A stretch of 64,000 nucleotides of DNA from Siphonodentalium dalli (GCA_032622095.1 CP136061.1:1486001-1550000); one strand, 5' to 3'; positions 46,356 to 58,897 are shown, counted from the first letter of the stretch. The notes: generated by a model from the sequence alone, not told the origin. Numbers and translations are program-made.

Positions 46356-47825
46356 TTACAAAATGGTGGCGCTCTCGTGTCCGTCAGTCTTCTCCAAATT
46401 GGAAATGGAATTGCTTGTTATTGTTATCGCTCGTATTTTAAATGTACAACGGTATCACAGCACGTAAGCGTTGAGAACAAACGAGAAAGCACAAGCGAAG
46501 ATAGCACTACGAGCCAATTACTGGAATGACTTTAGAGTCAAAGCAGTCAAAAGAAGAAGAAGAATAACAACAACATGTCAACAAGTTGAACAACAACAAC
46601 TTCTGAACTTGGTATTAATGTTAAGTTGTTTTGAAGTTGAAGTGAACTGTGTTCAAAGTGAAAATCAGTCAGTCGGAAAGAAACTCAATGACGAATCTGT
46701 GACTGAAAAAAATATGAAAATGAAGGTCACTGGAATGGAATGTGGACTGGTCTGTGCAGACTGCTCACCACGGCGATTTGACTTGTTCTGTTATTGTTCA
46801 ATTTTAAGTCTGTTTTCACCTGGAATGGTTTAGTGGTTAGAACTTAGACTTAGAGTTTCAACTGCAAGCGGCAAATCGTTCAATCTACTAACTACTTCTC
46901 TAAATAGTAAATTTAATTGTTAATATCTAACACTGTCATGTCAAACCTCAACTTGGGTCGAGGAAATCAGAAAATGGACATTTTAGAGCTGACTGATTTA
47001 CTATACACAGTATAGTTCAGTCATGAACCGTTGAACGTAGCGCGTAGCTGGAACTTGTGGACGCAGTAATCGGTGAAAGCGTTCATGTGGCCACATGAAC
47101 GCTTTCACCGATTACTGCGTCCACAAGTTCCAGCTACGCGCTACGTTCAACGGTTCATGACTGAACTATACTGTGTATAGTAAATCAGTCAGCTCTAAAA
47201 TGTCCATTTTCTGATTTCCTCGACCCAAGTTGAGGTTTGACATGACAGTGTTAGATATTAACAATTAAATTTACTATTTAGAGAAGTAGTTAGTAGATTG
47301 AACGATTTGCCGCTTGCAGTTGAAACTCTAAGTCTAAGTTCTAACCACTAAACCATTCCAGGTGAAAACAGACTTAAAATTGAACAATAACAGAACAAGT
47401 CAAATCGCCGTGGTGAGCAGTCTGCACAGACCAGTCCACATTCCATTCCAGTGACCTTCATTTTCATATTTTTTTCAGTCACAGATTCGTCATTGAGTTT
47501 CTTTCCGACTGACTGATTTTCACTTTGACACAGTTCACTTCAACTTCAAACAACTTAACATTAATACCAAGTTCAGAAGTTGTTGTTGTTCAACTTGTTG
47601 ACATGTTGTTGTTATTCTTCTTCTTCTTTTGACTGCTTTGACTCTAAAGTCATTCCAGTAATTGGCTCGTAGTGCTATCTTCGCTTGTGCTTTCTCGTTT
47701 GTTCTCAACGCTTACGTGCTGTGATACCGTTGTACATTTAAAATACGAGCGATAACAATAACAAGCAATTCCATTTCCAATTTGGAGAAGACTGACGGAC
47801 ACGAGAGCGCCACCATTTGTAACGA
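46356..47825. repeat. Spacerless palindrome 3, abutting the assembly gap
   Basis: The centre is between 47090 and 47091 (GTTCATGTGG|CCACATGAAC), with arms of about 735 bp that match base for base except single-base homopolymer differences (AAAA/AAA near 46361, TTTT/TTT near 46627, TT/T near 46651). The right arm runs straight into the N block. This pattern fits a foldback (hairpin) long-read artefact at a contig end. A 120-codon frame in the left arm is not supported as a gene. Confidence 0.9.
46825..46895 (+). ncRNA. tRNA-like (SINE head-like) sequence
   Basis: ATGGTTTAGTGGTTAGA fits a Pol III A box, and GGCAAATCGTTCAATC about 45 bases on is a weak B box. It resembles the tRNA-derived head of a SINE rather than a real tRNA. 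It is repeated in reverse at about 47286-47356 because of palindrome 3. Confidence 0.25.
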
Positions 47826-47925
47826 NNNNNNNNNNNNNNNNNNNNNNNNNNNNNNNNNNNNNNNNNNNNNNNNNNNNNNNNNNNNNNNNNNNNNNNNNNN
47901 NNNNNNNNNNNNNNNNNNNNNNNNN
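47826..47925. other. Assembly gap (100 N)
   Basis: Exactly 100 unknown bases, the conventional placeholder for a scaffold join of unknown size. Sequence on either side need not be adjacent in the genome. Confidence 0.99.
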
Positions 47926-48007
47926 GCTCATCTTTATTTTATTAAATTAAAATCATAATATTTCGCCAGATATCGAAAATAAGAGATGGTCAGTAAAAGT
48001 GCACCAG

Positions 48008-48366
48008 CTCTGCGGTGTCGCGGAGGGATGTATGGGCAGATCGGGCCCCGCGCCACACGGTGCATTTGTCTCGTGTGGAGCGGGGTGTGCTCCACCATGG
48101 CGCCCGGTGAAGTGGTATGGCATGGTGGTGGGAATGAGGGTGTTACCACAGTGGTTGGTAGTCGTGGGTAGATTGGAGCTGCATGCATTTTTTGGACTTC
48201 CAAGAAATGTGTGCGGCTTTAATATGCACTAGGCTGCCTGTTGCTGTGGGGAAACATATTACAACGCACGCGTGTAACCTGTAAATTATATGTATATATG
48301 TTAATTGATGTTGTCTAAATGTCATAAATTGATTTACATAGACAATAAACTTGATTGTTGATTGTT
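48008..48366 (+). mobile_element. Probable 5'-truncated retroelement tail (copy 1)
   Basis: A GC-richer stretch (GTGTCGCGGAGGGATGT..., GGAGCGGGGTGTGCTCCACC) ends at ACAATAAACTTGATTGTTGA then TTGTTGAAG, the polyadenylation-like signal and short tandem tail typical of non-LTR retrotransposon 3' ends. No RT motif is present. Copy 2 is at 59337-59681. Confidence 0.4.
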
Positions 48367-49057
48367 GAAGAAGTGCTGGTGCGTAACTGTTCTATTAGTG
48401 CATAACATACTGGGGAATAGTAAGCCACCTTGAGATGTGACTCTACTGTTTATTTGAACCACGGGGACGGTCGTGACATTGAAACAAGACACCGTGCACC
48501 ATTACCAAGCACATACATTCACAATCAATAATACGTTTTATCCACCTGTTATGTCATGTTTCCAACTGATAGGTATTTCAGTTCACAATTTCAAATCTCT
48601 GTCCGAACGTATAAAACTATTTAACTTATTCATTTTGGTGGAAAAACAAACAAATTCCACACTGGTCACTTGTTGAAAAATCGGCCATTTACTTTATTCA
48701 TGTGATAATGTCCCTTACAAGTACACGATCATTCCCTTTTGAAGTTTTGTGATCAACTGTCACCAAAGTTTAGCAGATACAACGTGTAGCCAAAATGAAT
48801 AATCGAATCTTATAACAACGAGCTACCAACGCTATACAAGCAGTGGGAGAATGGGATTTGCCTGTGCGGAATTGTGTCTCCATTCATAGCATTACCATAT
48901 TAGCACATGTTACAGGTTACCAGCATACGTGTATAGTAAATGTGGCTATTACCACAAGCTATTCAACAAGCAAGCCCTAACTAAAGATATGAAATATTCA
49001 ACATCAGCTCGAGTGTTTTGACTAATTGCCATTCTCCTTGATAGCATATTATATAAG

Positions 49058-49222
49058 GATTAACTGTCATGTGGACAGTTTTTATGGAGATGTAACCGTG
49101 AGGTAAGTGGTCATAACTTGTGTAAAACCCGAAGGGTTTTACATACTAGTTATGACCACTTACATCACTTACCTCACGATTACATCGCCAGAAAAACAGT
49201 CCACATGACAGTTAATCTTTAT
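49058..49222. mobile_element. Foldback MITE (copy 1)
   Basis: AGGATTAACTGTCATGTGGAC on the left pairs with GTCCACATGACAGTTAATCT on the right, and the inner GAGGTAAGTGGTCATAACT also pairs. The flanks are TATA-rich. The same element lies in copy 2 at about 60482-60646. Confidence 0.7.
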
Positions 49223-50379
49223 ATTTATATACATGTATTTAAATTTATTTAAATCGAAAAGTGTATCGTGACAAAACCAGCCCAAAATATCCCATAGCAC
49301 CCTTGGCAAAAGTTATCAGAAACAATTTCTCTTTATGTTGAAACCCGATGATTTATTAAGTCAATCCTGCGCGAGTCCAAATGCGCCCAAACATTACGCG
49401 TTCGTCTTTCCAAACCCAATGACGTGTCGATGTTGTTATGAGGATGCAGTTATTAGCTGTTGCGCATTCACCGAGAAATAATTGCAACTAGCCACGTGGG
49501 CGCCGACCAATCGGAATGCTGGATTTAGTGATGATCACACTTAGTATGTAAATTTACACATATAACGCCAAGCAGTCTGTCACAGCGCAATCTTGGTTTT
49601 TTTTGTTAGTTATTAGCGCGCGCAGCGTGTATACTGTTCTGCAAATTGTTGAAAGCTGTGGTCCGATGGGCATTTTATTTATTGATAATTGTTTTTTTCC
49701 GGTTTAAAAGTCGAACTGCGCGACCAGGAGGCCGAGTCCGGTCAAATGTGTAGTTGTGAATTTCATTTCGTTTATTGTCCTTTACATTATTGGGTCAATA
49801 ATGTTGATTTTTGGTTTGTGACAAGCTTTGTCAATTACCAATAAAAGACATTTAAAAGATAATTTGTAAATCTTATATTTCAACTTTTATAGATATGTTT
49901 CGTTCTGCAGCCCACTGATGGTTGTGGTCGGAGACGACCGAGTCGGCCGCCGGTTCATTAATTAGGTGCTGGTTGTTATTGTTATTTTAACGGAATTCTG
50001 AGTGGGTCATTCGTGAAACCAATATATGTTATATTCTATAATTACAATCATGGGTATATAATATATTATCTTGAGCGCGTTACCATTTCTGTCTATGATT
50101 TTCTTGTCGTTGCTGTATCACGATTTTGTTAGTATGACTGGCAGAGGAAAGCTCGATGTCTGATTTCACTTCGAAATGGCTCTGCTGCGCGTAAATACCA
50201 CTGCATATATAGGTTAAGCCTTTCTCATACTAAATGGATTCGCTCAGACCGTTACAATTGTACATCGGAATGGTGTATTATTGATTTCGAGGAATGTTAA
50301 GGTGATAAAAGCAGACAACAGATAAATAAACGTGCAGAAGGAGTCCTACTTATCGAGGGAAATGATTAGAAAATAAGTT

Positions 50380-50670
50380 CAACAAACTACTCACTAATGA
50401 TGTTTTAGTATAGAAAGGGTTAGACTTATTATATGAACATTTCCTAAGGGATAACTACTCATCAATTATGCTTTAGTATCGAAATGGTTAGACTTATTAT
50501 ATGAACATTTCCTAAGGGATGACTACTCATCAATTATGCTTTAGTATACAACGAAATAAACCACCATCAGAGCATTTCCTTCGGGATCACAACTCATCAA
50601 TGATGTTTTAGTATAGAAAGGACTTTTTATCTGAACATTTCTTAAGGGATCACTACTCATCAATTATTAT
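50380..50670. repeat. ~60 bp tandem repeat (copy 1)
   Basis: Five diverged units carry ACTCATCAATTATGCTTTAG and GAACATTTCCTAAGGGAT. Copy 2 has one unit fewer, showing unit gain or loss after duplication. Confidence 0.8.
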
Positions 50671-51094
50671 GCCCGTCGGATGTATTCTGTTGTAGAAATT
50701 ATTGTATCGCATGGGTGCATGGGCGTTTTATCCGATGTGTTTGTTTATATCGGTGTTTAACATGTTATTTAATATCGTTTAGTGAACTTTTTCATTTAGT
50801 TATACACGACAAATATCGGCATGTTATATTCTAAATGAATTGGGATGGTTACTCCCTCGTGCTGTTTGTAAATATTGACTTTTCATTTGCTTGTATAAAT
50901 GCGGAATATATCCGAGATATGAATAGAGATGTTATTAAGAACAGTTCCAACACTGACCCTTCACATTGGTTGTTTATTATACGATGTGGCCTAATTCTAA
51001 ACATTATTTTTATTTATGTGTACAGAGGATATATCATAATACTATATGAATTGAAGAATGTTCAGAAATTACCCCCTCCCTTCATGTGACCATG

Positions 51095-51600
51095 TTTTAA
51101 TTGATACTCATGGGGGTGGGGGCATATGATAATTAGTCATCATTGGACCATATTTAAATTGACCCTCGTGTGACTATATTGTATTTCACCCCAGTGGGAC
51201 CGTAGTTTAATCAACACTGATGACACCATATTTTTTTTATTTTAATTAACCCTCATAATGGGACCGTATATTTATTCTTTAATTAAGTCAAGTTACCATA
51301 TTTTAATTGACCTTAATGGGACCATATTTCAATAAATCCCGATGGGTCCATATTTTTATTAACCCTCATGGGACGATATTTTAATTAACAATCAAGGTAC
51401 AATTTTAATTAACCATCATGGGACCATATTTTTTATTAACCCTGATTGGACGATATATTAATTAACCATCATGGGACCATATTTTATTTAACCGTGATGT
51501 GACCATACTTTAATTTACCCTCATCGGACCATATTTCAATTAACCCTCTCTGGCTGTGACGAATTTTAATTTACCCTCATGGAACCATAGATGTATTGTA
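51095..51600. repeat. ~26 bp degenerate minisatellite (copy 1)
   Basis: Many units of TTAATTAACCCTCATGGGAC followed by CATATT. Mirrored in copy 2 at about 62460-62960 with only small differences. Confidence 0.8.
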
Positions 51601-51828
51601 ATTAATCCTTTATGAGAGGTCATATCAGGAGATCATTACCTGAGGCCATTCTTAGATCAGCACTACGCCCTCATAGGGTGTATATTGGCAAGTATATCTG
51701 ACCCTGTCGCAGGAGGTGGCGGACTAAATGTGATTACAACATACTCAGTATTTGCGTAATTGGATACCGAGTGTGATTAGAAACGTGCTCGTACTTGAAC
51801 CATGTTACGACGATCACAAATGATTTCT

Positions 51829-51864
51829 CTCTCGCGCTCTCGCTCTCCCTCTCCCCCTCTCTCC

Positions 51865-51906
<42 letters not shown>
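51829..51906. repeat. (CT)n microsatellite (copy 1)
   Basis: An imperfect CT tract of about 78 bp. The copy 2 tract at 63184-63302 is longer, as expected from slippage. Confidence 0.95.
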
Positions 51907-51912
<6 letters not shown>

Positions 51913-52445
51913 TATTCCCATTGTAATAGAGGTAGAAACATATATTTCACAATTTTCACTGTCTTGTTGAATATTTAAATATCAAAACAATCTTATTTTA
52001 TATTGAGTCTAACCTATGTGTTGTTTTCAAGCATGCTATCACCCACCCTCACATATAACTACGTCACTGTGGGTTGTTAAAGAACGACATTGAACCGTCA
52101 ATTGAACTAACTGGAGTTCATCGACCAAACATATAAATAGTGCCACGATGCATGCATGGTAGTGTTTATACACAATTGCGATAATGACCCATACCGGGCA
52201 ATGCGTATTAAAGACTAAATAATGTGTTAAATGACTAAAATCTACGTTGACATTGTGCAACTAAGCGGATTATCGTTTTATCATTAAATTATTCTCAACA
52301 GAAAAATATTTACCCCGTGGAGGCAATTTAAAACCCATCAGAAACGCCCCATAACGCATCGAACAAGATAGCGCCGCTGGGAAAGCTTGCGGGAATAAAT
52401 ACGTTACAAACATGGTGGAATCGAGAAAGGCGATAAACTTAATAG

Positions 52446-53032
52446 ATATTAATCATGTCTGCATCTTTCAAGCGCACATACACATCGACGGGTGGTAAAT
52501 TGTCCTATAATGATTGACTAAGTACAACGAATTAATATCTTATACTACAACATATCTACAACGTCACTGGTGTTGATTTTGATGCGATGTTTTTTTTTCC
52601 TATAATATCTTGAGGTACTTTATTAAAAGATCAAACATACATGTACATGTTTATGGGAAGCCAAATTGAAATTTAATAAATAATTGAGCTTAAGGGTCAG
52701 ATGCACGTTTGCCCAAAATATGGCTGAAATAATTGAAAACATCACTGTTGTATGAGCCAAAAACAACAATGGAAAAAAGAAAAAATGCATAGAAACCAGA
52801 TTTCATATAGCTCAGCTTTATACATAGAATGTGTTGGTGAATTATTATAGTATGCTGGACATGTGGTTTCCATTTGCACTTTGGTTTGACAAATGTGGGA
52901 AATATTTGGGAAAAATAGCCTGTCTTTAGGTACCGAGAACTTTTAAATAACTAAAAATATTTGACCAAAGAATTGACCATTGTGTGCTATGGTATATGGT
53001 TTACATGAGAGGAGCCATGTTTTGTTCGTAAA
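52446..53032. other. Unique intergenic DNA after copy 1
   Basis: AT-rich, with no supported feature until the candidate first exon. It contains AGATGCACGTTTGCCCAAAA near 52700, similar to GAGACGCACGTTTGCCCAAT (complement) near 57230. Confidence 0.45.
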
Positions 53033-53106
53033 ATGAGCAGATTTGCCATCAGAGACGGATTCCAAGATGACGACAATCTGCACTGTCAATGGCCGCCATT
53101 GAAAAC
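53033..53106 (+). CDS. Candidate first coding exon
   Basis: An ATG opens a frame MSRFAIRDGFQDDDNLHC followed by QWPPLK, and the donor AAAAC|GTAAGT follows at once. The sequence is acidic and non-repetitive and looks like a genuine protein start. Joined to the next exon-like segment (55221) it would stop after about 25 codons, so either the true next exon is elsewhere or this is a short upstream frame. The transcription start is not visible. Confidence 0.35.
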
Positions 53107-55220
53107 GTAAGTCAAAATTAATTCTGTTCGTTTGCTGACAAAAAGGCAAATATCACAATATGCGTACCCGATCAGCACCCGATCTCCAATGGGTTATCTG
53201 TATAACTATCAGGAGAAGTCATATTGACATTACTGACTTCCAATCTAGCTACATTTATTGAAAAAAAAAAAAAAAACATTTGATGAAAATTTAAAGTAAA
53301 AAATGACATTTCGCCCATCTATCGAAAATAAGCTTGATATCATTGCGACAATATTAAAACGATATAATTCATCTCTTAAAAGTATCAAAATTGCACATAG
53401 TTAGTAATATTTATGTTTAGTTACATTAGTTTTCACACATAATACAAAAATATACGTTTTCTGTGTAAAATACGGGGAACTATATATTGCGGCATACTAA
53501 AGTGAGTTATGAAACCATTTCCGGTAATTTGGGGAAGTGATAACCGAAACTTGATTTTCTCTTCAAATTTGTGAAATTACGCATTGCATAATGTACGATC
53601 GCTCTCAATAACGACCAATATTTAAGGAAGAGTCACTGGGAACGTGTCAGCACTGGTGGTACCAACGATCGCATGAATAATTTTCTACTTCGGTGTAAGT
53701 TTGATAAATTGTTGACGACTTGTAAAATTTGTTTACAAAATGGCTGACCGACGTGAATTTCAAACATTCGTATATGTTTTAACAAAAAACCTACAACACA
53801 CAACGTTTGAAACGCTCGTCATATATGTGTTATTTTTATCATAATAATCATGGTCGCCATGTATTTTTTCTTGGGCTATTTCTCATTAAAAAAATGAATC
53901 ATGTTGCCAAGTTCTGGTCACATGCTATTTTGTATTGCTGACCAGAGTGAACATACCACAATTTTTTTTTTTTACAATTTGGAGGCCCAACATCCAGATA
54001 TTTTGTCCTATTTTGTTTGTAACCAATTATAATAGTTGATTTTATAATACTATCAAGTACCTAATAATCATGTCGTTACTTTAGTGATGGGTAGGGTTTA
54101 GGCTGAAAGTGAAATCAATAATTATAATATTAATTTAATAGTGTCATGGCAATTTTACTCTGCCTCAATGCCAAATAATACAAGTGATCATTGGGAATTT
54201 TCTCCAAATTAATAATCATGTTGACACTTTTACCAAGCACCCGAATGACCTGATAGTAATTCAACTATACTAGTTGAATATGTATATGTATTACGGTTTC
54301 ATGGATTTTCAAACAAAAACAAGGGAAATAATCCAACAATAAATACCATATATATGTGACTTACTAGATCATGCCATGAATGGCTACGTATGGGCATAGC
54401 CAGATTAGAGATTCATGGCATGATCTAACATCACACAAATGTTTCATGCTGCATGGATCAAATTTCATCTAATGCCTGTGCATTTACTATATTAATATTA
54501 TTACACTTCAATGTGACTGCATTTTCAAGGACCTCATAACTTATGCATATATGGGAAGAAAACTGGTTCGATATCGTCATATTTAACTATTTATATTTAG
54601 TCAAATGTAGGATTTGCCAAAACCTGGTTATCATGTTATAGGTATAGGTACTCAACTTGTGTACATGATCAACATTTTGGGAACAGGTAGGGTAGTGTTA
54701 CTAGTGAAAGGACTACCATTCACTGACTGGTATATACTAGTATAATGCTGGAGTATTATGTACCCCCCCCCCACAAAACAAATTTTGTCCAAACAGTTGG
54801 AAATAAATGTATTAAGTCTCACGAAATATTAATAGTTGGAAAAATCACAACAATAATATGTAGAAATTGTTCTTATAGTTTTAATTTTGCAACCAGTAAT
54901 TAGTGGGGAATTTGAAACGTTGAGATAACAAATTAGAAAATTATAACCCAACGTAGAGGGGTGCAAATTATATTTTGCAAATTTGGGACTTGGAGGGAGT
55001 TAACTTGGTCTGGGTCAAGGGGTGCTGCTTTTGGAAATTTCAGACAGTAGACACCCCACCCTCAACAGAGATCCTCTAGCTGGGTGTACTGGTTACAACT
55101 TACATGGTACTAATGAATTAACCCTCAAGCAATATTTTAACTCACTCAGTGTTATCTTATTTTTCAAAACATATTTCTCTTGGATTTGTTAACCTGCAAA
55201 ATGTTTTGTCTTTATTACAG
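53107..55220. other. Putative intron / intergenic
   Basis: AT-rich. It contains an ATGGCTGACCGACG start-like sequence at 53739 and a short hairpin at 54366-54430 (TAGATCATGCCATGAAT paired with ATTCATGGCATGATCTA). No other exon signal is convincing. Confidence 0.4.
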
Positions 55221-55370
55221 TTGACTGAACACTAACACATTGGATTGGCATGGGGTTGTCCTGTATCCGGTAGAAGAAGTGCAATGAGAGGTTGTGGTTG
55301 TCATGTACCTGGTAGGAGAAGGGCAATGAGATGTTAATTCCTGATTACCTGTAACTGTCAATATTTACAG
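55221..55370 (+). ncRNA. Exon-like segment, non-coding (strong splice sites)
   Basis: Bounded by TCTTTATTACAG and ACAG|GTAAGT, 150 bp, with stops in all three frames near its start. It carries an internal ~44 bp tandem duplication (TGTA(T/C)C(C/T)GGTAG(A/G)AGAAG and GCAATGAGA twice). It fits a 5'-UTR or long non-coding RNA exon on the same strand as 53033-53106. Confidence 0.35.
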
Positions 55371-56150
55371 GTAAGTTGAGATAGATAATTTCAATTCATT
55401 AAGGCAGCTACCACCATTAGCTGGAAACAAATGTTTTGAACATCGCAATACAGTTAATAGCATTAAATAAAAGTTGCAATTGTGTCCCCCTCTGTACCTG
55501 TAGTATATCTCTGTTATGCTCGCACCAGAGTTAATGGACCACAGGAGTTGTCATGTGAACTGGGGTCTTTATTAAGTTCAATCTAAAATACATGTGTATT
55601 ATCAAAATATCTTTTGTTTTATTTTATCCTGTCGCTGCCATCCAATAGTAAAGACACATTCAGGATCTCTGACATTTTATATGAATTTTAAAATAATGAA
55701 ATTGAGTTGAGCTTGTATGAAAACAAAACCATAGTTATGTGTTAGTTTTTTTCCAAATATTTCAATTAGTACCAGTATAGGGCGATTCAGATCAACATGA
55801 AACTATCAAGTAATTAAATGAAACCTCCAACAGTTGCTGGAACCCATTTGAGGTGATCGTTAAATCTAATTTGTAGTCCCCCCATAAAGCATTTTACAAG
55901 GCATTGAGATTGACCACTCAACGCTTCATCTACATACGTTTTACATGAAAATAGTTTGTGTTATTTTATTTCTGTAATATCTGGTGTATAATGCGAATTT
56001 ACCCTGAGAGAGCTTTTGTTATTTTATTTGTGTAAACGTGGTGTCGGTGGTGTCGGTGGCAACCCCACAGAAATCTAATGTTGTTATACATCGGTGGTGC
56101 GAAATTGAAAGTTGAGAAAATTTATATTAAAATTTGTCTGTCTCTTATAG

Positions 56151-56272
56151 GTGATTGAAATAACTTGGAATCAAAGAAATGGAATCCTTGCCATTTGTAG
56201 TCATTGACAATGACGACTAACTGTGATGTTGCCTTGCTGATAACAGTGGTGCTACAATGAGCAGATGAGCAG
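56151..56272 (+). ncRNA. Second exon-like segment
   Basis: Acceptor TCTGTCTCTTATAG and donor GCAG|GTATGT bound 122 bp. A 13-codon frame starting MESLPFVVIDNDD then stops, so it is not clearly coding. It is consistent with a further exon of the same transcript; later exons are not identifiable. Confidence 0.35.
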
Positions 56273-57254
56273 GTATGTAATATAATTTAGCGTCAATACT
56301 GCACAACATGTATGTGCGATTTTTGGTATTACCCATGGTCCATTATATGACAAATACATTACCTTACAGAAAGTGACATCTTTGAGGTCAATATAAACTG
56401 TATTTCATCAGACTTATCACCAATATTCAATGGCATAGTGACTGAGATTGATTACTTTGATATAGTGGGAATACTTTGCATCATTGGGATACCTCAGTCC
56501 TGGGATAAAACCACAGAATGTCAGAAGCAAAATTTATGATTTATTCATGTGTATTTATTTGGTCAGTTCAGTTAAGTATGATATCAATGACAATCTATCA
56601 TATATTGAGAGATATTATGCATTGAAAAGCTGAATGAGAGTACTATCTTTTGAGAGTTCAGAATTTTTTTTTTTTTATTGAAAATTAAATAATAACTAAT
56701 AATTAATTATTAAATTAATTATTAATTAATAATAATACATTGATACATATATCATTGTATTATTGTATTATGATTGTTTCCATTAATATCCAAATAAACA
56801 GGCTTTTTTTACAAGTTCAATTGGGTTGTTATTTGTCCATCCTGTCCTCCATACATATCAAAATAGTCCCAATTGCAAATGTCTGGTTAATTATTGCCAT
56901 TTTTCATTTCAGAATAGGGTACTCATAATTTGACTTCATTTATAAGAATAGTGTTCCTTCTTCTGCAGAAAGACGGCTCCTCTCATGGAGAACAGATATG
57001 ATGCTACATCTGTCACCACAGTTTAACGATGAAAGTGGAAGTAGATAAAAGTTATCGGTACCTAAAGTGAACTTATTATAAAATGTTACAAATCTCTCTT
57101 CATTACTCTTATGATGTTCATATTTCAAAACTTTTAATAAATGGTATGCATTCCTCAATATATGTTCTAAATCCCTTGATTTATCAAGATATTGCCAAAT
57201 TACCTGACCCACCCAAAATTGGAAAACAATTGGGCAAACGTGCGTCTCCCCTTT
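56273..57254. other. AT-rich DNA without supported gene
   Basis: A 90-codon minus-strand open frame (57212-56940) begins near a MITE end and has no recognised domain or splice signals; it is left unannotated. TTAATTATTAATTAATAATA tracts occur near 56700. Confidence 0.4.
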
Positions 57255-57730
57255 AAGGTACTCAATCCGATTCGATTGTCCTCAAATAGCATCTTATTCG
57301 AACAACAACATCAACGTTTTTTTTAAATGCGTCTCCAGTTATCAGAATCTATTAATTGCCCAAAAATAATGCTAACCACACAGAACCACAGTCACCTATA
57401 TATAGTACAAAATTGCCCAAAAACTTTTATTTTTATCAACAATTCGTCTAATGAAATTTTGCCGGTTTGTCAATTATCTGACACAAAAAAATCCACTTGA
57501 TTTTAGAGAGACTTAGAGTTATTCATCTTCATTCGCTATTTTGTCCGAGACCGTCTTCTCGTCGACCTTTTACTTGGCCACTAAAAACTATCGGTGGTGA
57601 AAAATAATAGATTTCAAAAATCGATATCTGATCACTCTGAACATTGATGGGTGGGTTCCTCGACTCGATTCAAATATTTTTGACTACCGAATCCAAGGAA
57701 TAGTAATTTGCGAGCGTTAATTCGGTTTAT
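57255..57730. mobile_element. Second copy of the AAGGTACTCAATCCG MITE family
   Basis: Starts TAAGGTACTCAATCCGATTC. It contains CCACTTGATTTTAGAGAG and TTCCTCGACTCGATTCAAAT, matching the element at 14701-15073 in reverse, and ends at about GCGAGCGTTAATTCGGTTTA. It is less symmetrical than the first copy. Confidence 0.6.
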
Positions 57731-58280
57731 GCATTTTTAAGCACAATAAGGAATCAGGAATCTCTAATTGCGCTTAAGCGCAATAAGGGAAGATTTAATA
57801 GCGCTTAAGCGCAATAAGAAAATATATCATTGCGCTTAAGCTCCATAATGAATATTTTATTGCGTTAAGCGCAATAGGGAATATCATATTGTGCTTAAGC
57901 GCAAAAGGAGTCTCTAATTAATTGCACGTAAGCTCAATAATGAATATTCTTATTGCGCTTAAGTGCAATAAGAGCTAATTGTGCTTAAGTGCAATTACAA
58001 ATCTTCCTTATTGCGCTTAATCATATTACATAAACATTACATAAATTCAAATGGTGCAGTACATAGTACAATGGGTGGAGTTTATCGGTGACTTGGTGAC
58101 GGTCCACATGTAGACCAAATCGGATTCTACTATTTGAAGAGGGGTGATCTCATGAGGGGGATATTAATTGCGCTTGATGTAATTTCGCTTAAGTGCAATA
58201 AGGAATGTCTTTTTTCGCTTAAGTGCAAAAAGGTATGTCTTTTTTCGCGTTTGAATTGCGAGCGCGAGCGCAATTGTATT
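57731..58280. repeat. Array of palindromic GCGCTTAAGCGC repeats
   Basis: At least ten irregularly spaced copies of ATTGCGCTTAAGCGCAATAA or variants (TTAAGTGCAAT, GTGCTTAAGCGC). Each is itself an inverted repeat centred on CTTAAG, with spacers of about 15-40 bp. No coding frame. Confidence 0.85.
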
Positions 58281-58738
58281 TCATTTGTGTACAACTAATT
58301 GCGATTTATCACACTTCTGTGCGATAAACTGAAAACAGCTGGAAATGTGTGGGTGTGTAAGTTTGTTAGAGTATACCATGTAAGCAGGTAGATCATCGTT
58401 TTTGTCAACTTATCTTATCTTATCATTGTGGGTTCAAATAAACCACGCCCCATTAAAAGACGCACCGAAATAATAGTAATTCATTATCGTTTTCCGCCTT
58501 TGACTTGAAAAGAAAACAAATGCTCTCCATGATTATTTACATGCTGTAGAAACGAACCTTTTTTTTCTTTCTGAGTCAACAATGTATTTATCGCCATGTT
58601 TTTATCCCCAAAACGCGATAAAGGCAAGTAAGCAATTGCTAGCTTTTATTGTAGGCATTTTATAACTATATGAATTATTTTAGATCCTTGTCTATATGAG
58701 ATAACATTGGCCTAACAATATTTACCTGACATTGGTGT

Positions 58739-58811
58739 AAGCCAGTGCATTCTCGTATATATTCGAGGCTCCCCATGGGAGACTCGCATATATAAGAGAA
58801 TGCACTGGCAC
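58739..58811. repeat. Third copy of the ~68 bp hairpin
   Basis: AAGCCAGTGCATTCTCGTAT pairs with ATATAAGAGAATGCACTGGC around CTCCCCATGGGAG. The flank TTGGCCTAACAATATTTACC is the exact complement of part of 40150-40172, so the relation to the palindrome 2 loop extends beyond the hairpin. Confidence 0.8.
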
Positions 58812-58897
58812 ATGATATGTAATGCTGCACCAGCGCATCTCCCGTCATTACAGTATTAATTGGAGGAATTTTAACACTATGAATCACGTGTACTTAC

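Larger units (their letters stand above)
48008..52445. repeat. 4.4 kb direct duplication, copy 1
   Basis: Matches 59337-63803 in the same orientation, a shift of about 11.3 kb, with a low percentage of substitutions plus indels. Copy 1 has an extra 17 bp at 48045 and one extra ~60 bp unit near 50480. It lacks a ~120 bp segment present in copy 2 at 59901-60019. It starts 82 bp after the gap. Confidence 0.9.

Noticed and set aside
46471-46833. 120-codon frame in palindrome 3
   Set aside because: It lies in a probable read artefact next to a gap, has low-complexity Arg/Gln/Glu content, and is altered by homopolymer differences in the other arm.
47999-48232. Gly/Val-rich frames in the GC-rich stretch of each duplication copy
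   Set aside because: Frames open on both strands reflect composition. The segment is better explained as a retroelement tail.
50835-51089. 84-codon frame, also open in the second copy (62198-62452)
   Set aside because: The four base differences between the copies all change the amino acid and none is silent, the opposite of what a maintained coding sequence would show.
56940-57212. 90-codon minus-strand frame
   Set aside because: It starts inside a MITE end, has no recognised domain and no splice sites, and could be chance in AT-rich DNA.
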